Positions 1-7,567 of a stretch of 18,079 nucleotides of DNA are shown here, piece after piece; the stretch's first letter is position 1, and each line of letters opens with the position of its first letter. Origin of the DNA: a bacterium (lineage in GTDB: Bacteria > Cyanobacteriota > Vampirovibrionia > Obscuribacterales > Obscuribacteraceae); assembly GCA_030431355.1 (NCBI GenBank), contig JAUIJG010000049.1, forward strand, positions 1 to 18,079. The letters are read 5' to 3'. The notes beneath the pieces are model-generated. The model made no database searches. It was given only the letters and a program-made list of their open reading frames with translations, and was not told the origin of the DNA. The translations under genes and the position numbers were made by a program.

Positions 1-48
1 CTTCAGAAACAGAAAAGACATTGCAATTTCAATTAGATCCGAGCCAGC

Positions 49-1029
49 TTATCTCCAGCCTCGGCCGCCTCTATAGTACTGATCGCGATCATCATAACCA
101 CGCCTGCCACGATCGCGACCATTATCGCGATCATAGCCCCTGCCTCGATAGCCGTCTCTGCCACGATAACCTCTGTCACGGTAATCTCCAGCACCGGACA
201 TGCTTGAAAGCTGGCGCACGTCGTTGTAGACCAGGTCCATCTGATTCATCAAAGTTCCATTGGCTCCGATTCTTCTAAGTTGACTTCTCAAATCGCCGGC
301 TGTATTACTCAACTGTCTGACATTGGATGAAAGCACATTGCTGTTCATTCCCTGTGCCTGCGATTTCAAAGTATTTGATTGGTTCTTCAAGTCTTCCATG
401 ACCTGACAAGCACGCATCTCTTCGCTTCCCACAGGCGGCTTCCATTTGCCCCTGGACTGCAAAAAGCTCTGCAAACTAGAAACAAGTCGACCTACATTAC
501 CATCCAGGACCCTGGCCATATCCCGCACTTCATTGGGGTTAGCGGTCGCTCCGGTCCCATAGCCCGTACCGAAAGGTGCGCCAAATGAGGAACGAGAAGA
601 AAAGTTTTGAAGCTGCCTGGCATCCGAATCCACATTTCTGTATTGATTCATAAGGCGCCTGTCGGCACCGATTCTTCTAAGCCTGCGCTCCAGAGTTCTC
701 AAATTGCTGTCCAGTCTGCTTGCTGTACTAGAAAGTTCCGCCTCATTCATATTTGCGGCTCTAGACTTAAGATCGTTTGCTTGCTGCTGCAATTCTTGCA
801 TAGCATTGCAAGCTTTCATCTCGTCAGTTCCAGCCTTTGGAAGCCATTGTCCTCGCCCTTGCAGAAAGGACTGTAGCTGCTTCACAAGTTGGTCTGTACT
901 CTGACTCAGTCTATTGGCAGCGTTATGAACATCATTGTTGAATGCACCAGCAAATCCGGCAAAACCAACTACCATAGCCAGTGCCAAAACAGCGCCCCTG
1001 GCAAACAAACCGAGATTTCTGGAAATCAT
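49..1029 (-). CDS. Secreted protein with two tandem helical domains and an Arg/Gly/Tyr-rich tail
   Basis: 326 residues. Residues 1-30 form a signal peptide: basic start, hydrophobic run at 13-28, and a likely cleavage site near AGA-F, so the product is probably exported. Two copies of a domain of about 115 residues follow (about 31-145 and 165-279), aligning without gaps at an offset of 134. Each carries one Cys (C74, C208) in an M-[KR]-A-C motif and the shared string LRRIGA (117-122 and 251-256). The copies are joined by a Gly/Ser/Phe-rich linker. The tail, 280-326, is almost entirely Arg, Gly, Asp and Tyr, resembling RGG-type disordered segments that bind nucleic acid or polyanions. Start is ATG with AAGGGG just upstream. 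The domain family is not recognised; surface or envelope binding is a guess. The gene lies downstream of ppa on the same strand but has its own possible promoter. Confidence 0.85.
   Translation of the reverse strand: MISRNLGLFARGAVLALAMVVGFAGFAGAFNNDVHNAANRLSQSTDQLVKQLQSFLQGRGQWLPKAGTDEMKACNAMQELQQQANDLKSRAANMNEAELSSTASRLDSNLRTLERRLRRIGADRRLMNQYRNVDSDARQLQNFSSRSSFGAPFGTGYGTGATANPNEVRDMARVLDGNVGRLVSSLQSFLQSRGKWKPPVGSEEMRACQVMEDLKNQSNTLKSQAQGMNSNVLSSNVRQLSNTAGDLRSQLRRIGANGTLMNQMDLVYNDVRQLSSMSGAGDYRDRGYRGRDGYRGRGYDRDNGRDRGRRGYDDRDQYYRGGRGWR
193..939 (-). repeat. Internal domain duplication within the secreted RG-tail protein
   Basis: Two in-frame copies of about 345 bp (939 down to 595, and 537 down to 193) encode homologous domains. 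By eye about 50 of 115 aligned residues are identical with no gaps. At DNA level most of the identity has decayed, but a 14-base identical block remains at 266-279 and 668-681, encoding the shared RRIGA region. This indicates an old tandem duplication held by selection rather than a recent repeat. Confidence 0.75.
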
Positions 1030-1064
1030 GAAAAACCCCTTTTGACTTCAAATATTCAAAGATA

Positions 1065-1094
1065 ATTATAGGGATATACCAGAAAATTTTCCAA
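1065..1094 (-). promoter_or_regulatory. Possible sigma-70-type promoter for the secreted RG-tail gene
   Basis: On the minus strand there is a perfect TATAAT (complement of 1065-1070). TTGGAA lies 18 bp upstream (complement of 1089-1094); TGGAA(A) at 17 bp is an alternative reading. Transcription would begin near 1058, leaving a leader of about 28 bases before the ATG at 1029. The -10 match is strong and the -35 match moderate. Confidence 0.45.
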
Positions 1095-1121
1095 GGGCAG
1101 CTAAAAAAGGCAGAACCTAAT

Positions 1122-1670
1122 TCAGCAGCAAGCTCTCTTCAAATTGTGGGCATTTGAGTTGTATAGCTTTATCGACTCCTGGATAACGGCGATTGCGTCT
1201 TCTTTGCTACTGAACCCTTCCACAATCACTTCTTTGTTTTCCAGGATCTTGTAATCTTCAAAAAATCTCTTGACCATCAGCAATTTGTGGGTGGGCAGCT
1301 CCTCGATTTTTTCATACTGAGCATATTCAGGATCGCTTGATTGGACGGCGATGATTTTATCGTCCTTTTCTCCCTGGTCAATCATACGCATCAAGCCTAT
1401 CGGTCTTGCCTCTACAATACACATGGGAACCAGCGGCTCCTGACCCAGAACCAGAACATCCAGCGGGTCTTTATCATCGCAATAAGTCTGAGGAATAAAT
1501 CCATAGTTGGCTGGATAGAACACAGAACTAAATAAGGTGCGGTCGACTCGAATCAATCCGGAAACTTTATCCAGCTCATATTTAACGTTTGAGCCCCGCG
1601 GCACCTCAATTATCGAAGCAAATTCCTCTGGGGCTCTGGAGCCGATGGACACATCATGCCACGGATTCAT
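1122..1670 (-). CDS. ppa: Inorganic pyrophosphatase, family I
   Basis: 182-residue soluble cytoplasmic enzyme that hydrolyses pyrophosphate to two phosphates with Mg2+, pulling biosynthetic reactions forward. The metal-binding signature is D66-K-D68-P-L-D71. Other catalytic positions known from the E. coli enzyme line up: E22, K30, E32, R44, Y52, Y56, D98, D103, K105, Y140 and K141. Length is normal for the family (about 175). Start: ATG at 1670 is preceded by AGAGGAAG at good spacing and gives the usual MNPWHD beginning. A TTG at 1691 would add seven residues but has less support. The C-terminus ends in two adjacent cysteines (C181, C182), which is unusual. A promoter-like sequence lies about 50 bp upstream. 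Confidence 0.97.
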   Translation of the reverse strand: MNPWHDVSIGSRAPEEFASIIEVPRGSNVKYELDKVSGLIRVDRTLFSSVFYPANYGFIPQTYCDDKDPLDVLVLGQEPLVPMCIVEARPIGLMRMIDQGEKDDKIIAVQSSDPEYAQYEKIEELPTHKLLMVKRFFEDYKILENKEVIVEGFSSKEDAIAVIQESIKLYNSNAHNLKRACC

Positions 1671-1717
1671 CTCTGTCTTCCTCTGATTCAATGCAGTAAT
1701 TCGAAAGCAATTATCTC

Positions 1718-1746
1718 AGAATATATCGCCTGTCCCTCGGTTTCAA
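1718..1746 (-). promoter_or_regulatory. Possible sigma-70-type promoter for ppa
   Basis: Reading the minus strand, TTGAAA (complement of 1741-1746) is followed after 17 bp by TATTCT (complement of 1718-1723). That is five of six and four of six consensus matches at ideal spacing. Transcription would start near 1711, about 40 bases before the ATG at 1670, which also argues for that ATG over the TTG at 1691. Confidence 0.4.
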
Positions 1747-1883
1747 TTACTAAATTTACACCCCAGTACTCTCTCCAGGGAAAACCCCATCCACACCCCT
1801 GTACGCCCCTGAAAATATTTAGACACTTACTAACAACAAACTTACGAACTGCAGTCGAATTCACATAATGAGGAGTTTCAGCA

Positions 1884-1991
1884 ATGAGTTTGCTTGCGTT
1901 TCTATTGAAACGGAGCCAAATACTGATGAGTATTGTGGCACTATTTTTAGTATCAGGTGTTTTTTTCGCGATCGATAAAGAAAAGCCCTGA
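1884..1991 (+). CDS. Small membrane protein (35 residues), unknown function
   Basis: A short open reading frame starting at ATG 1884 and ending at TGA 1989-1991. AGGAG at 1871-1875 lies 8 bases before the ATG, a near-ideal ribosome binding site. The peptide starts MSLLAFLLKRSQIL, continues as a hydrophobic helix to about residue 29, and ends in a charged IDKEKP tail: one membrane span with flanking charges. It resembles the general build of small single-span membrane proteins, but I recognise no family and it does not look like KdpF. It lies 104 bp before the next plus-strand gene, which also has an N-terminal membrane segment. If it is not real, the stretch 1692-2095 holds no other gene. Moderate confidence, based on ribosome binding site plus composition. 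Confidence 0.5.
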   Translation: MSLLAFLLKRSQILMSIVALFLVSGVFFAIDKEKP

Positions 1992-2095
1992 GATTTATGC
2001 TGGGTTATTGCCTAAAGGTTAGACTGTTCCTGTACAACCTTCCGGAGGGTAAAGTAGATATAGAGTTCTTCATCGATATGACCAGACACTAAGCC

Positions 2096-2599
2096 ATGAA
2101 CACTGTAATAAAAGCGCTCAAAACTAAGAGAGTATATTCCTACCTGGTATTGCTCTCTTGCCTGGCAGGCTTTTTCGCCCTCGACCTGTTTGGCCTTGAA
2201 ATCCAAGCAACTTTGGAAAGGAAACACGATAGAACCGCCGGTTTTAAGGTGTCTACCAAGAATGCCGGCTTTCTTGAAAAGGAATATTGGATTTCTGCCA
2301 ATGGCTGTGGACTGACACCAGCTTCAATCACTGCAAAAATCAAAAACGAAAAAGGGACAAAAGTGTTGACCCTGGATAGCGAGCTAGAGAGCGGCAAAAA
2401 GCCGGTGCCTTCCGATACTCCATACATTAGTTACTGCACCAATACTAGTCGCGGCGCCGGAGTGTTGGCTCGGTTGAAGCCAGAACAGGTAATATGGAAC
2501 TTTGTCGAGATCAAAAATCTAGACAGGGGAGACAACGAGATCGTTTTTATTGTTGATGAAAAATACGCGAGTCAACCGATTAGTTTTAAAATAGAATAG
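2096..2599 (+). CDS. Membrane-anchored or secreted protein of unknown function
   Basis: 167 residues. A basic N-terminus (K6, K9, K11, R12) is followed by a hydrophobic segment at about 14-34, acting as an uncleaved anchor or signal peptide. C22 lies inside the hydrophobic run and lacks a proper lipobox, so a lipoprotein is unlikely. The rest is soluble, probably beta-rich, with two cysteines (C71 in NGCG, C114 in SYCT) that could form a disulfide outside the cytoplasm. An in-frame stop (2090-2092) lies just before the ATG, so the start cannot be further upstream. No clear ribosome binding site precedes it. The next gene follows within 4-25 bp, suggesting co-transcription. No family recognised. 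Confidence 0.75.
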   Translation: MNTVIKALKTKRVYSYLVLLSCLAGFFALDLFGLEIQATLERKHDRTAGFKVSTKNAGFLEKEYWISANGCGLTPASITAKIKNEKGTKVLTLDSELESGKKPVPSDTPYISYCTNTSRGAGVLARLKPEQVIWNFVEIKNLDRGDNEIVFIVDEKYASQPISFKIE

Positions 2600-2624
2600 C
2601 AACGTGAGACAGCGGAGAATCCTT

Positions 2625-3194
2625 TTGTCCAATTCTGAGCCGAACGAGAATTTTACCGAGGAAGATATAGAAGTAATCTCTCACTTGACCGTAGCGTTAG
2701 AGAGCTCTTCTACATTGCGCAATGCCATCGATGCAGCTTTTCTGGCGGCAGAAGAGGATCTTAAATGCAACATGATGGATGAAAGACCATACGGAAGTGC
2801 CGAAGCGCCCATCTCGCTTTTGCATGACTTGCTTCCCCCTTCACTTCGAGGGAAAGTCAATCTCTGTCGAACATTCATTTTAAGAGCAGGTGCCAGACTT
2901 CCTTCTCTGGAGAGACACAGCAACAGCATTCAGCGTCTTGTGTCCATGCGAGGTTCAGGCTCGATAAACATTGCCCTGGACGAGGACGGGTCAGCGTTCC
3001 GAGCAAATCCCATCGCGAGCCCATCGGCTATGAACGATGAAAAAACTATGGAAGAGAAGCTTTCCGCGCACTGGAATGTGGTATCAGCCAACACATGGCA
3101 TTACCCCGAGGCCGGCCATGACTCGAACTGGTATACGATAGCGTTTCATAGCGCTTCTAGTGAAGAAATCAACGATGAGTACAAGCCTTTTTAA
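2625..3194 (+). CDS. Small cytoplasmic protein of unknown function
   Basis: About 189 residues, no signal peptide or membrane segment, acidic N-terminal part (NENFTEEDIEVIS) predicted helical, and a C-terminal part with aromatic residues (WHYPEAGHDSNWYTIAFHS). Start choice: GTG at 2604 lies only 4 bp after the upstream stop but has no ribosome binding site. TTG at 2625 has GGAG at 2614-2617 with 7-base spacing, so I prefer it; the longer form would be 196 residues. No conserved motif I can name. It probably shares a transcript with the membrane-anchored gene upstream and faces a convergent gene 38 bp downstream, with no terminator visible between them. Confidence 0.65.
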   Translation: MSNSEPNENFTEEDIEVISHLTVALESSSTLRNAIDAAFLAAEEDLKCNMMDERPYGSAEAPISLLHDLLPPSLRGKVNLCRTFILRAGARLPSLERHSNSIQRLVSMRGSGSINIALDEDGSAFRANPIASPSAMNDEKTMEEKLSAHWNVVSANTWHYPEAGHDSNWYTIAFHSASSEEINDEYKPF

Positions 3195-3232
3195 AACGGC
3201 TGGCACAAACTAACATCCACGTAAATCTGGGT

Positions 3233-3910
3233 CTAATTTCCGTTCCACCAGCGATCAAGTCCGCGTTCGCTCATATCGGGATTCACCATACTCACTATTC
3301 TGGTAGGAGCACTGCCCTTACGCCAGGCCTGCCCCAATGCCACCGCAGAACCGCTGTATGGTGCGGGCAGCGGCTTGTATTTGATAGAAACCGCAAGCTT
3401 CTTCGAGGGCAAATACGCCACAATCTCAGAGCCTGTTGACTTCTTTGATATCCTCCAGCCCTGGCTCTGCAAAGCTCTCACATAGTGTGCATAGACGCTG
3501 GATACGCCATCCCTTGTCCAGAACTTCATGTATTTCTGAACAGTCATACCACCATTCTGTGAGGTTCTTCCGACAGAAGTATAGTGTGGTGAGCCGGGAT
3601 ACAGAGGCAACTGAAAGTCTTTTTGATCAGCCACTATAGGCGGCGCTCCACCGGAGCGGCCAGATTGATTAGAAACAGAATGCCTGCTACTGGAGCCGGC
3701 AAAACTACTGGAGCGCGATGTATGGATACTCGGCGCGTTCCTGCTCTCTTGCATCCTTTTTCGACTCTCTTCAAAGCGCTTGTGCGCTTCCTGCATCTTC
3801 CAACGATGCTGGGATTGGCGATACTTGAAGTCAGATTGGAAGTCCCCAGCAAAGCAAACCTGCGAACTAGAAACCGGCGATATCAACGCCAAAGCCAATA
3901 CAAATTTCAT
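3233..3910 (-). CDS. Secreted protein: Ser-rich linker plus C-terminal alpha/beta domain
   Basis: 225 residues from ATG 3910. The N-terminus (MKFVLALALISPVSS) is a classical signal peptide with probable cleavage after CFA near residue 21. A charged helical stretch rich in Gln, Arg and Lys follows (about 25-57), then a Ser/Arg/Gly low-complexity linker (about 60-88). The C-terminal domain (about 100-180) contains LPLYPGSP, KFWTRDGVSSVYAHYVRAL, QGWRIS and a strand pair. This pattern (pro-gly turn, strand, helix that spans '..YAHYV..', 'GW' strand) recurs in bacterial secreted proteins of unknown role. Start: GTG at 3934 would add eight residues, but ATG 3910 has AAGG 6 bases upstream and makes a better signal peptide. 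It diverges from the TPR gene; the 182-bp gap shows no promoter I would call. Confidence 0.8.
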   Translation of the reverse strand: MKFVLALALISPVSSSQVCFAGDFQSDFKYRQSQHRWKMQEAHKRFEESRKRMQESRNAPSIHTSRSSSFAGSSSRHSVSNQSGRSGGAPPIVADQKDFQLPLYPGSPHYTSVGRTSQNGGMTVQKYMKFWTRDGVSSVYAHYVRALQSQGWRISKKSTGSEIVAYLPSKKLAVSIKYKPLPAPYSGSAVALGQAWRKGSAPTRIVSMVNPDMSERGLDRWWNGN

Positions 3911-4092
3911 CAACTGCCTTGTATTCAAAACCACCTCAATGGCTATGCACGTTTCAAAAGATACTGCCGAAGATATGCCTCAAATTTTTCATACCCAGAA
4001 TCAGTTTTCTTCTCTTACCATTTACACTCGATAACACCGTGTACAAAACTGCGGTAAACTAGCAAAGTCTTTCGAAAGGGCTCTGTCTTGCA

Positions 4093-5541
4093 ATGGCAAA
4101 ATCTTTGCAATGCTTTATTCTGACCTTCTATTCATTGGTGCTTCTATGCCTGGGATCTTTCCTGCCGGTCGAATCAAAGGTTCAAGTTTACAGTGTAGAG
4201 CCAAATAGAGAAGACTTGATTTTTATCGAGAAAAAGTACATCGATCAGAAGAGCTATGGAAAGGCGCTTCATCTGCTCAATCAAAAAATCTCAAAGAACC
4301 CAGAAGACAGTTATGCTTACTTTCTCAAAGGACTCGTGTTCCATCGCCTGGCATACAGAGACCTGGCAAAATACAAGACTCTTCCAAAGTCTAGTAACCA
4401 TTTTAAACTAGCCCTTGATTGCTACAACCTGGCATGGGAACGAGGATTCAGAACAGCGCAACTGTATTTTCACCGGGGAGAGTGCTATTTAAACCTGGGT
4501 AAGAATGAAAAGGCTATGCAAGATCTTGATCAATCCTTGAAGATAAATTCACAGCGGGATTGGGTTTGGGCAACCCGAGCCATAGCATATCAACACCAGG
4601 GTAAATTAGACCTTGCACTGGCGGACATGAAAAAAGCAATCAAGCTCAATACAAAACGAACTACAAACTACGCTAAACTTGCCGCTATTTATGAAGACCG
4701 TGGGCAGCTGGATAAGGCGATACAATCCTGCGGCCAAGCGATAACAATGTCTCCTAAGTGGTCAGCAGCATATATGAAACGAGCAAATCTGTTCATCAAG
4801 AAGAAAGAGTTCGCTAAAGCCCAAGCTGACTTAAACCGTATTTTGGAGCTAGATCCGAACAACGCCAGCGCACTGAAGATAAGAGGCGAGCTAAACGCGA
4901 AACAGGGTCAACTAGAACAAGCCACCATAGACCTCAGTGAAGCCAGGGAAATTGACCGAGATCTGAGTACGAAGCAAAACGCAAATGCATTGCTGAAACC
5001 TGAGGAAGCGAAGAAAATGTTCCTGGGATTGGAAAAGAAGAGCACAAAACTTTCACGGTTCAATCCCAGCAATACGGTACTTTTTGACCTGGGAATCGCT
5101 CAGTTCGCCCTGGGGAAATGGACGGAGAGCAGAAAAACTTTTGGAAAGATAATCGCCAGCCAAAAAGACGAGCACCAATCAGGACAAACAAGATTGTATA
5201 GTGCTGCTTATTCAAATCTGGCAGCCAGAAGCATGGGAGAAGAGAGAGCAGCCAATATTGTGCTGAGGAAAGCCATTCAGCAACAAAAAGAGAAGTGCCT
5301 GCCCCATACCATTGCCAGGTATCTATCGGGCGGCTGTTCTACTCAATCGCTTATCAAAGAAGCCAGCTCAAAAGAAGAAATATCAAGGGTAAGATTCTTC
5401 ATTGGAGCGCACTTGAGAAGAACTGGTCAACTTGCTTCAGCAAGAAAGAATCTAGAGTATGGATTGAATCACGGCTCCCCAAAAGTAGACGAATCCATGC
5501 TTTCAGTAATTGAATTGGAACGAATTCGAAAGCAGAACTAA
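4093..5541 (+). CDS. Exported TPR-repeat protein
   Basis: 482 residues. Residues 7-26 form a hydrophobic signal or anchor segment. A divergent TPR-like helix pair covers about 40-72. Regular 34-residue TPR units run at about 122-155, 156-189, 190-223, 224-257 and 258-291, with the typical small/large pattern (for example A-x-A-Y-x-x-x-G-K-L-D-x-A and ELDPNNASAL). Further helical-pair segments at about 326-357 and 430-460 (HLRRTGQLASARKNLEYGL) look like degenerate TPRs. TPR domains bind protein partners, so this is likely an envelope-side scaffold; the partner is unknown. AAAGGG lies about 13 bases before the ATG, a longer spacing than usual. Its stop codon is 6 bp from the stop of the convergent secreted-protein gene. 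Confidence 0.85.
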   Translation: MAKSLQCFILTFYSLVLLCLGSFLPVESKVQVYSVEPNREDLIFIEKKYIDQKSYGKALHLLNQKISKNPEDSYAYFLKGLVFHRLAYRDLAKYKTLPKSSNHFKLALDCYNLAWERGFRTAQLYFHRGECYLNLGKNEKAMQDLDQSLKINSQRDWVWATRAIAYQHQGKLDLALADMKKAIKLNTKRTTNYAKLAAIYEDRGQLDKAIQSCGQAITMSPKWSAAYMKRANLFIKKKEFAKAQADLNRILELDPNNASALKIRGELNAKQGQLEQATIDLSEAREIDRDLSTKQNANALLKPEEAKKMFLGLEKKSTKLSRFNPSNTVLFDLGIAQFALGKWTESRKTFGKIIASQKDEHQSGQTRLYSAAYSNLAARSMGEERAANIVLRKAIQQQKEKCLPHTIARYLSGGCSTQSLIKEASSKEEISRVRFFIGAHLRRTGQLASARKNLEYGLNHGSPKVDESMLSVIELERIRKQN

Positions 5542-5547
5542 TAAATC

Positions 5548-6417
5548 TCACTCTTTAATCAAATCGCCCAGGTTGTTCTCCGATAGAAACCTCTCAAAGT
5601 CGGCGCGCACGTCAACTCCTTTATATTTATCCACCGATGAATAAGGAGTCACCATGCGATCAAATGCCCTGTTTTCCTGACGCATTTTAGGAGTGCCGTC
5701 GGCATTGTAGATCTTGACCGACATCATGGTCTCAAGAAGACCACGCTTAATAGGCCGGTACTGGGTGAGAGACTCGACGATATAACTATCCATGATAGCG
5801 TTAGTCTCGTGCATCACATGCAATACCACGAATTGTTCCTTGAAGACAATTCGGTGATTCTGCTTATCCCACTTGACCGGCATCTGCTCTCTAACCAGAG
5901 CGACAGACTTATAGGATCCTCTGTTGGACATGCCCTTCATGGAAAGATTGCAGTTCCAAATCTCACCTTTGGCGTCGCGCTGAACACCCCAGTCTGCAAC
6001 TTGCTGGGACTGAATTGACTTGTTCATGCGCTGGGTGTAGCCGGTGGAAAAATCATGGGAGCTTACTATAGACTCTTGCTCCCGCTTCCATTTACCTGCC
6101 AACCATTCAGGTATTCGATACCAGTTATACCTTGTTGGAGCTCTCAGAATTCGCTCGTCGAATATCTCACCAATCTGTAGCTTAAATGGAATTGGTTTGA
6201 GTTGATCCGCGTGGGAGACGCCCATCTGAAGAGTTATGCCGCCGGAACTCTTATCTACTTTTATAGTGCCGGGACCTTGTGTATTCCCTGTTGCACCCTG
6301 GACGATGCCGGGGGATTCATCTTCCACCCAGTCGGACTTAGCCGATGCCGGGCCAAACAAAACAGGTCCAGCCAGAGCTAACAGGAGAAGAAGCAAAAGG
6401 AGCCTAAATTTACCCAT
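5548..6417 (-). CDS. Secreted protein of unknown function downstream of lipA
   Basis: 289 residues. A strong signal peptide (MGKFR then a Leu-rich core at 6-21) is probably cleaved after ASA at 26/27. The mature chain holds IPEWLAGKWKRE at about 102-113, a WxGxW-like entry to a beta-rich domain reminiscent of small-ligand beta barrels (this comparison is weak), and alternating strands to about 240. One Cys (C156) is present. An in-frame stop lies just upstream of the ATG, and the ribosome binding site is weak. It follows lipA by 30 bp on the same strand, so it may be read from the lipA transcript, although nothing links a secreted protein to lipoate synthesis. Confidence 0.8.
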   Translation of the reverse strand: MGKFRLLLLLLLLALAGPVLFGPASAKSDWVEDESPGIVQGATGNTQGPGTIKVDKSSGGITLQMGVSHADQLKPIPFKLQIGEIFDERILRAPTRYNWYRIPEWLAGKWKREQESIVSSHDFSTGYTQRMNKSIQSQQVADWGVQRDAKGEIWNCNLSMKGMSNRGSYKSVALVREQMPVKWDKQNHRIVFKEQFVVLHVMHETNAIMDSYIVESLTQYRPIKRGLLETMMSVKIYNADGTPKMRQENRAFDRMVTPYSSVDKYKGVDVRADFERFLSENNLGDLIKE

Positions 6418-6447
6418 GCCGCATCACAACTAAAAGGAAAGAACCTT

Positions 6448-7353
6448 CTATTTTACAGCTTCCATAGCCTGTTCATCAGCATGGTAGCTACTTCTTACCA
6501 GCGGACCGGAGAAGACATTGGTGAAGCCCATCTCCATGCCGATTTGATTATATTCATCGAACTCTTCGGGAGTGACCCAACGTTCCACGGGCAAGTGCCT
6601 TTCGGTGGGTTGCATGTACTGACCCAGGGTGACCAGGTCAACTCCAACACCTCTCCAGACTTTGAGAACTTCAATGATCTCTTCCCGGGTCTCTCCAAGG
6701 CCGAGCATGATACCTGATTTGGTTACCATGCCTTTTTGCTTGGCGATCTCCAAAAGTTTTATACTTCTTTCAAAATTGCCCTGGGGTCGAACAGGTAAAT
6801 AGAGCCTCGGCACTGTCTCGGTGTTGTGATTCAAGACATCCGGTTTGGCATCGATTACGGTTTGAAGAGCATCCCAATTCCCGACAAAATCAGGGATAAG
6901 CACCTCTATTTTTGTCTCAGGGTTCTTGGCTCTGACAGCTTCGATGGTGGCGGCCCAGACCGATGCTCCACCGTCTTTTAGCTCGTCTCGATTGACCGAG
7001 GTGATGACCGCGTACTTAAGTTTCAGAATTTCTACAGCTTCTGCGACCCGCTTAGGCTCGTCGAGGTCCAATTCCGTTGGCTTTCCAGTAATTACATTGC
7101 AAAAGCCGCAACTCCTCGTGCAGATATTGCCAAGGATCATGAATGTGGCGGTGGATCGAGACCAACACTCGCCCCTGTTAGGGCATGCTGCCGATTCGCA
7201 CACGGTATGCAGGTCATAGCCGGTGATTAGCTTCTTAACTTCACCGTATTCTTTACTGGAGGGCAGGCGAACCTTGAGCCAGTCTGGCTTTCGCCTACCT
7301 TTCACCTTTCTTTCGTCTGTCTTTTCTACAACCATGGAATTTTTATGATTCAT
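6448..7353 (-). CDS. lipA: Lipoyl synthase
   Basis: 301-residue cytoplasmic radical-SAM enzyme that inserts two sulfur atoms into protein-bound octanoyl groups, making lipoyl groups on E2 and GcvH lysines. Both iron-sulfur clusters are marked: the auxiliary cluster motif C52-x4-C57-x5-C63 (CESAACPNRGEC) and the radical-SAM motif C78-x3-C82-x2-C85 (CTRSCGFC). The C-terminal R-S-S-Y-H-A motif (287-292), whose Ser ligates the auxiliary cluster in known structures, is intact. Length is typical (about 300). Start is ATG 7353; a second Met at residue 7 has no ribosome binding site. The gene diverges from the pyruvate dehydrogenase operon, whose E2 is its expected substrate. No octanoyltransferase (lipB) or lipoate ligase gene is in the window. 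Confidence 0.98.
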   Translation of the reverse strand: MNHKNSMVVEKTDERKVKGRRKPDWLKVRLPSSKEYGEVKKLITGYDLHTVCESAACPNRGECWSRSTATFMILGNICTRSCGFCNVITGKPTELDLDEPKRVAEAVEILKLKYAVITSVNRDELKDGGASVWAATIEAVRAKNPETKIEVLIPDFVGNWDALQTVIDAKPDVLNHNTETVPRLYLPVRPQGNFERSIKLLEIAKQKGMVTKSGIMLGLGETREEIIEVLKVWRGVGVDLVTLGQYMQPTERHLPVERWVTPEEFDEYNQIGMEMGFTNVFSGPLVRSSYHADEQAMEAVK

Positions 7354-7386
7354 TCAGATTTCCGCTCAACAACAGCGTTTTAGCGA

Positions 7387-7416
7387 ATTTTAGCCCTTTC
7401 TTTATGGACCGTACAA
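7387..7416 (-). promoter_or_regulatory. Weak candidate promoter for lipA
   Basis: On the minus strand TTGTAC (complement of 7411-7416) precedes TAAAAT (complement of 7387-7392) by 18 bp. The -10 matches five of six consensus bases and the -35 only three. The divergent gap 7354-7567 must hold start signals for both lipA and pdhA, but I could not pick out a convincing pdhA promoter. Confidence 0.25.
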
Positions 7417-7567
7417 CTAATGATATGACATACTTTCATGGACTGCCTGTGACCGTCAAGTGATTGTGCCGAAACTTCATTTAGAAAAGTAGGTTCAAGA
7501 AATTGTACAGGCGGACTGGAACGCAGGGTATCGTGCCCTGAGCCAACAGTACCAGTGGTGATAGAAA

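Noticed and set aside
21..278. Plus-strand frame of 85 codons
   Set aside because: It is the complement of the Arg/Gly-rich tail of the minus-strand secreted protein; its His/Arg/Asp repetitiveness comes from that bias.
2043..2049. Strong GGAGGGT resembling a ribosome binding site
   Set aside because: No start codon follows at usable distance; it is half of a small palindrome (ACCTTCCGGAGGGT, 2038-2051 region).
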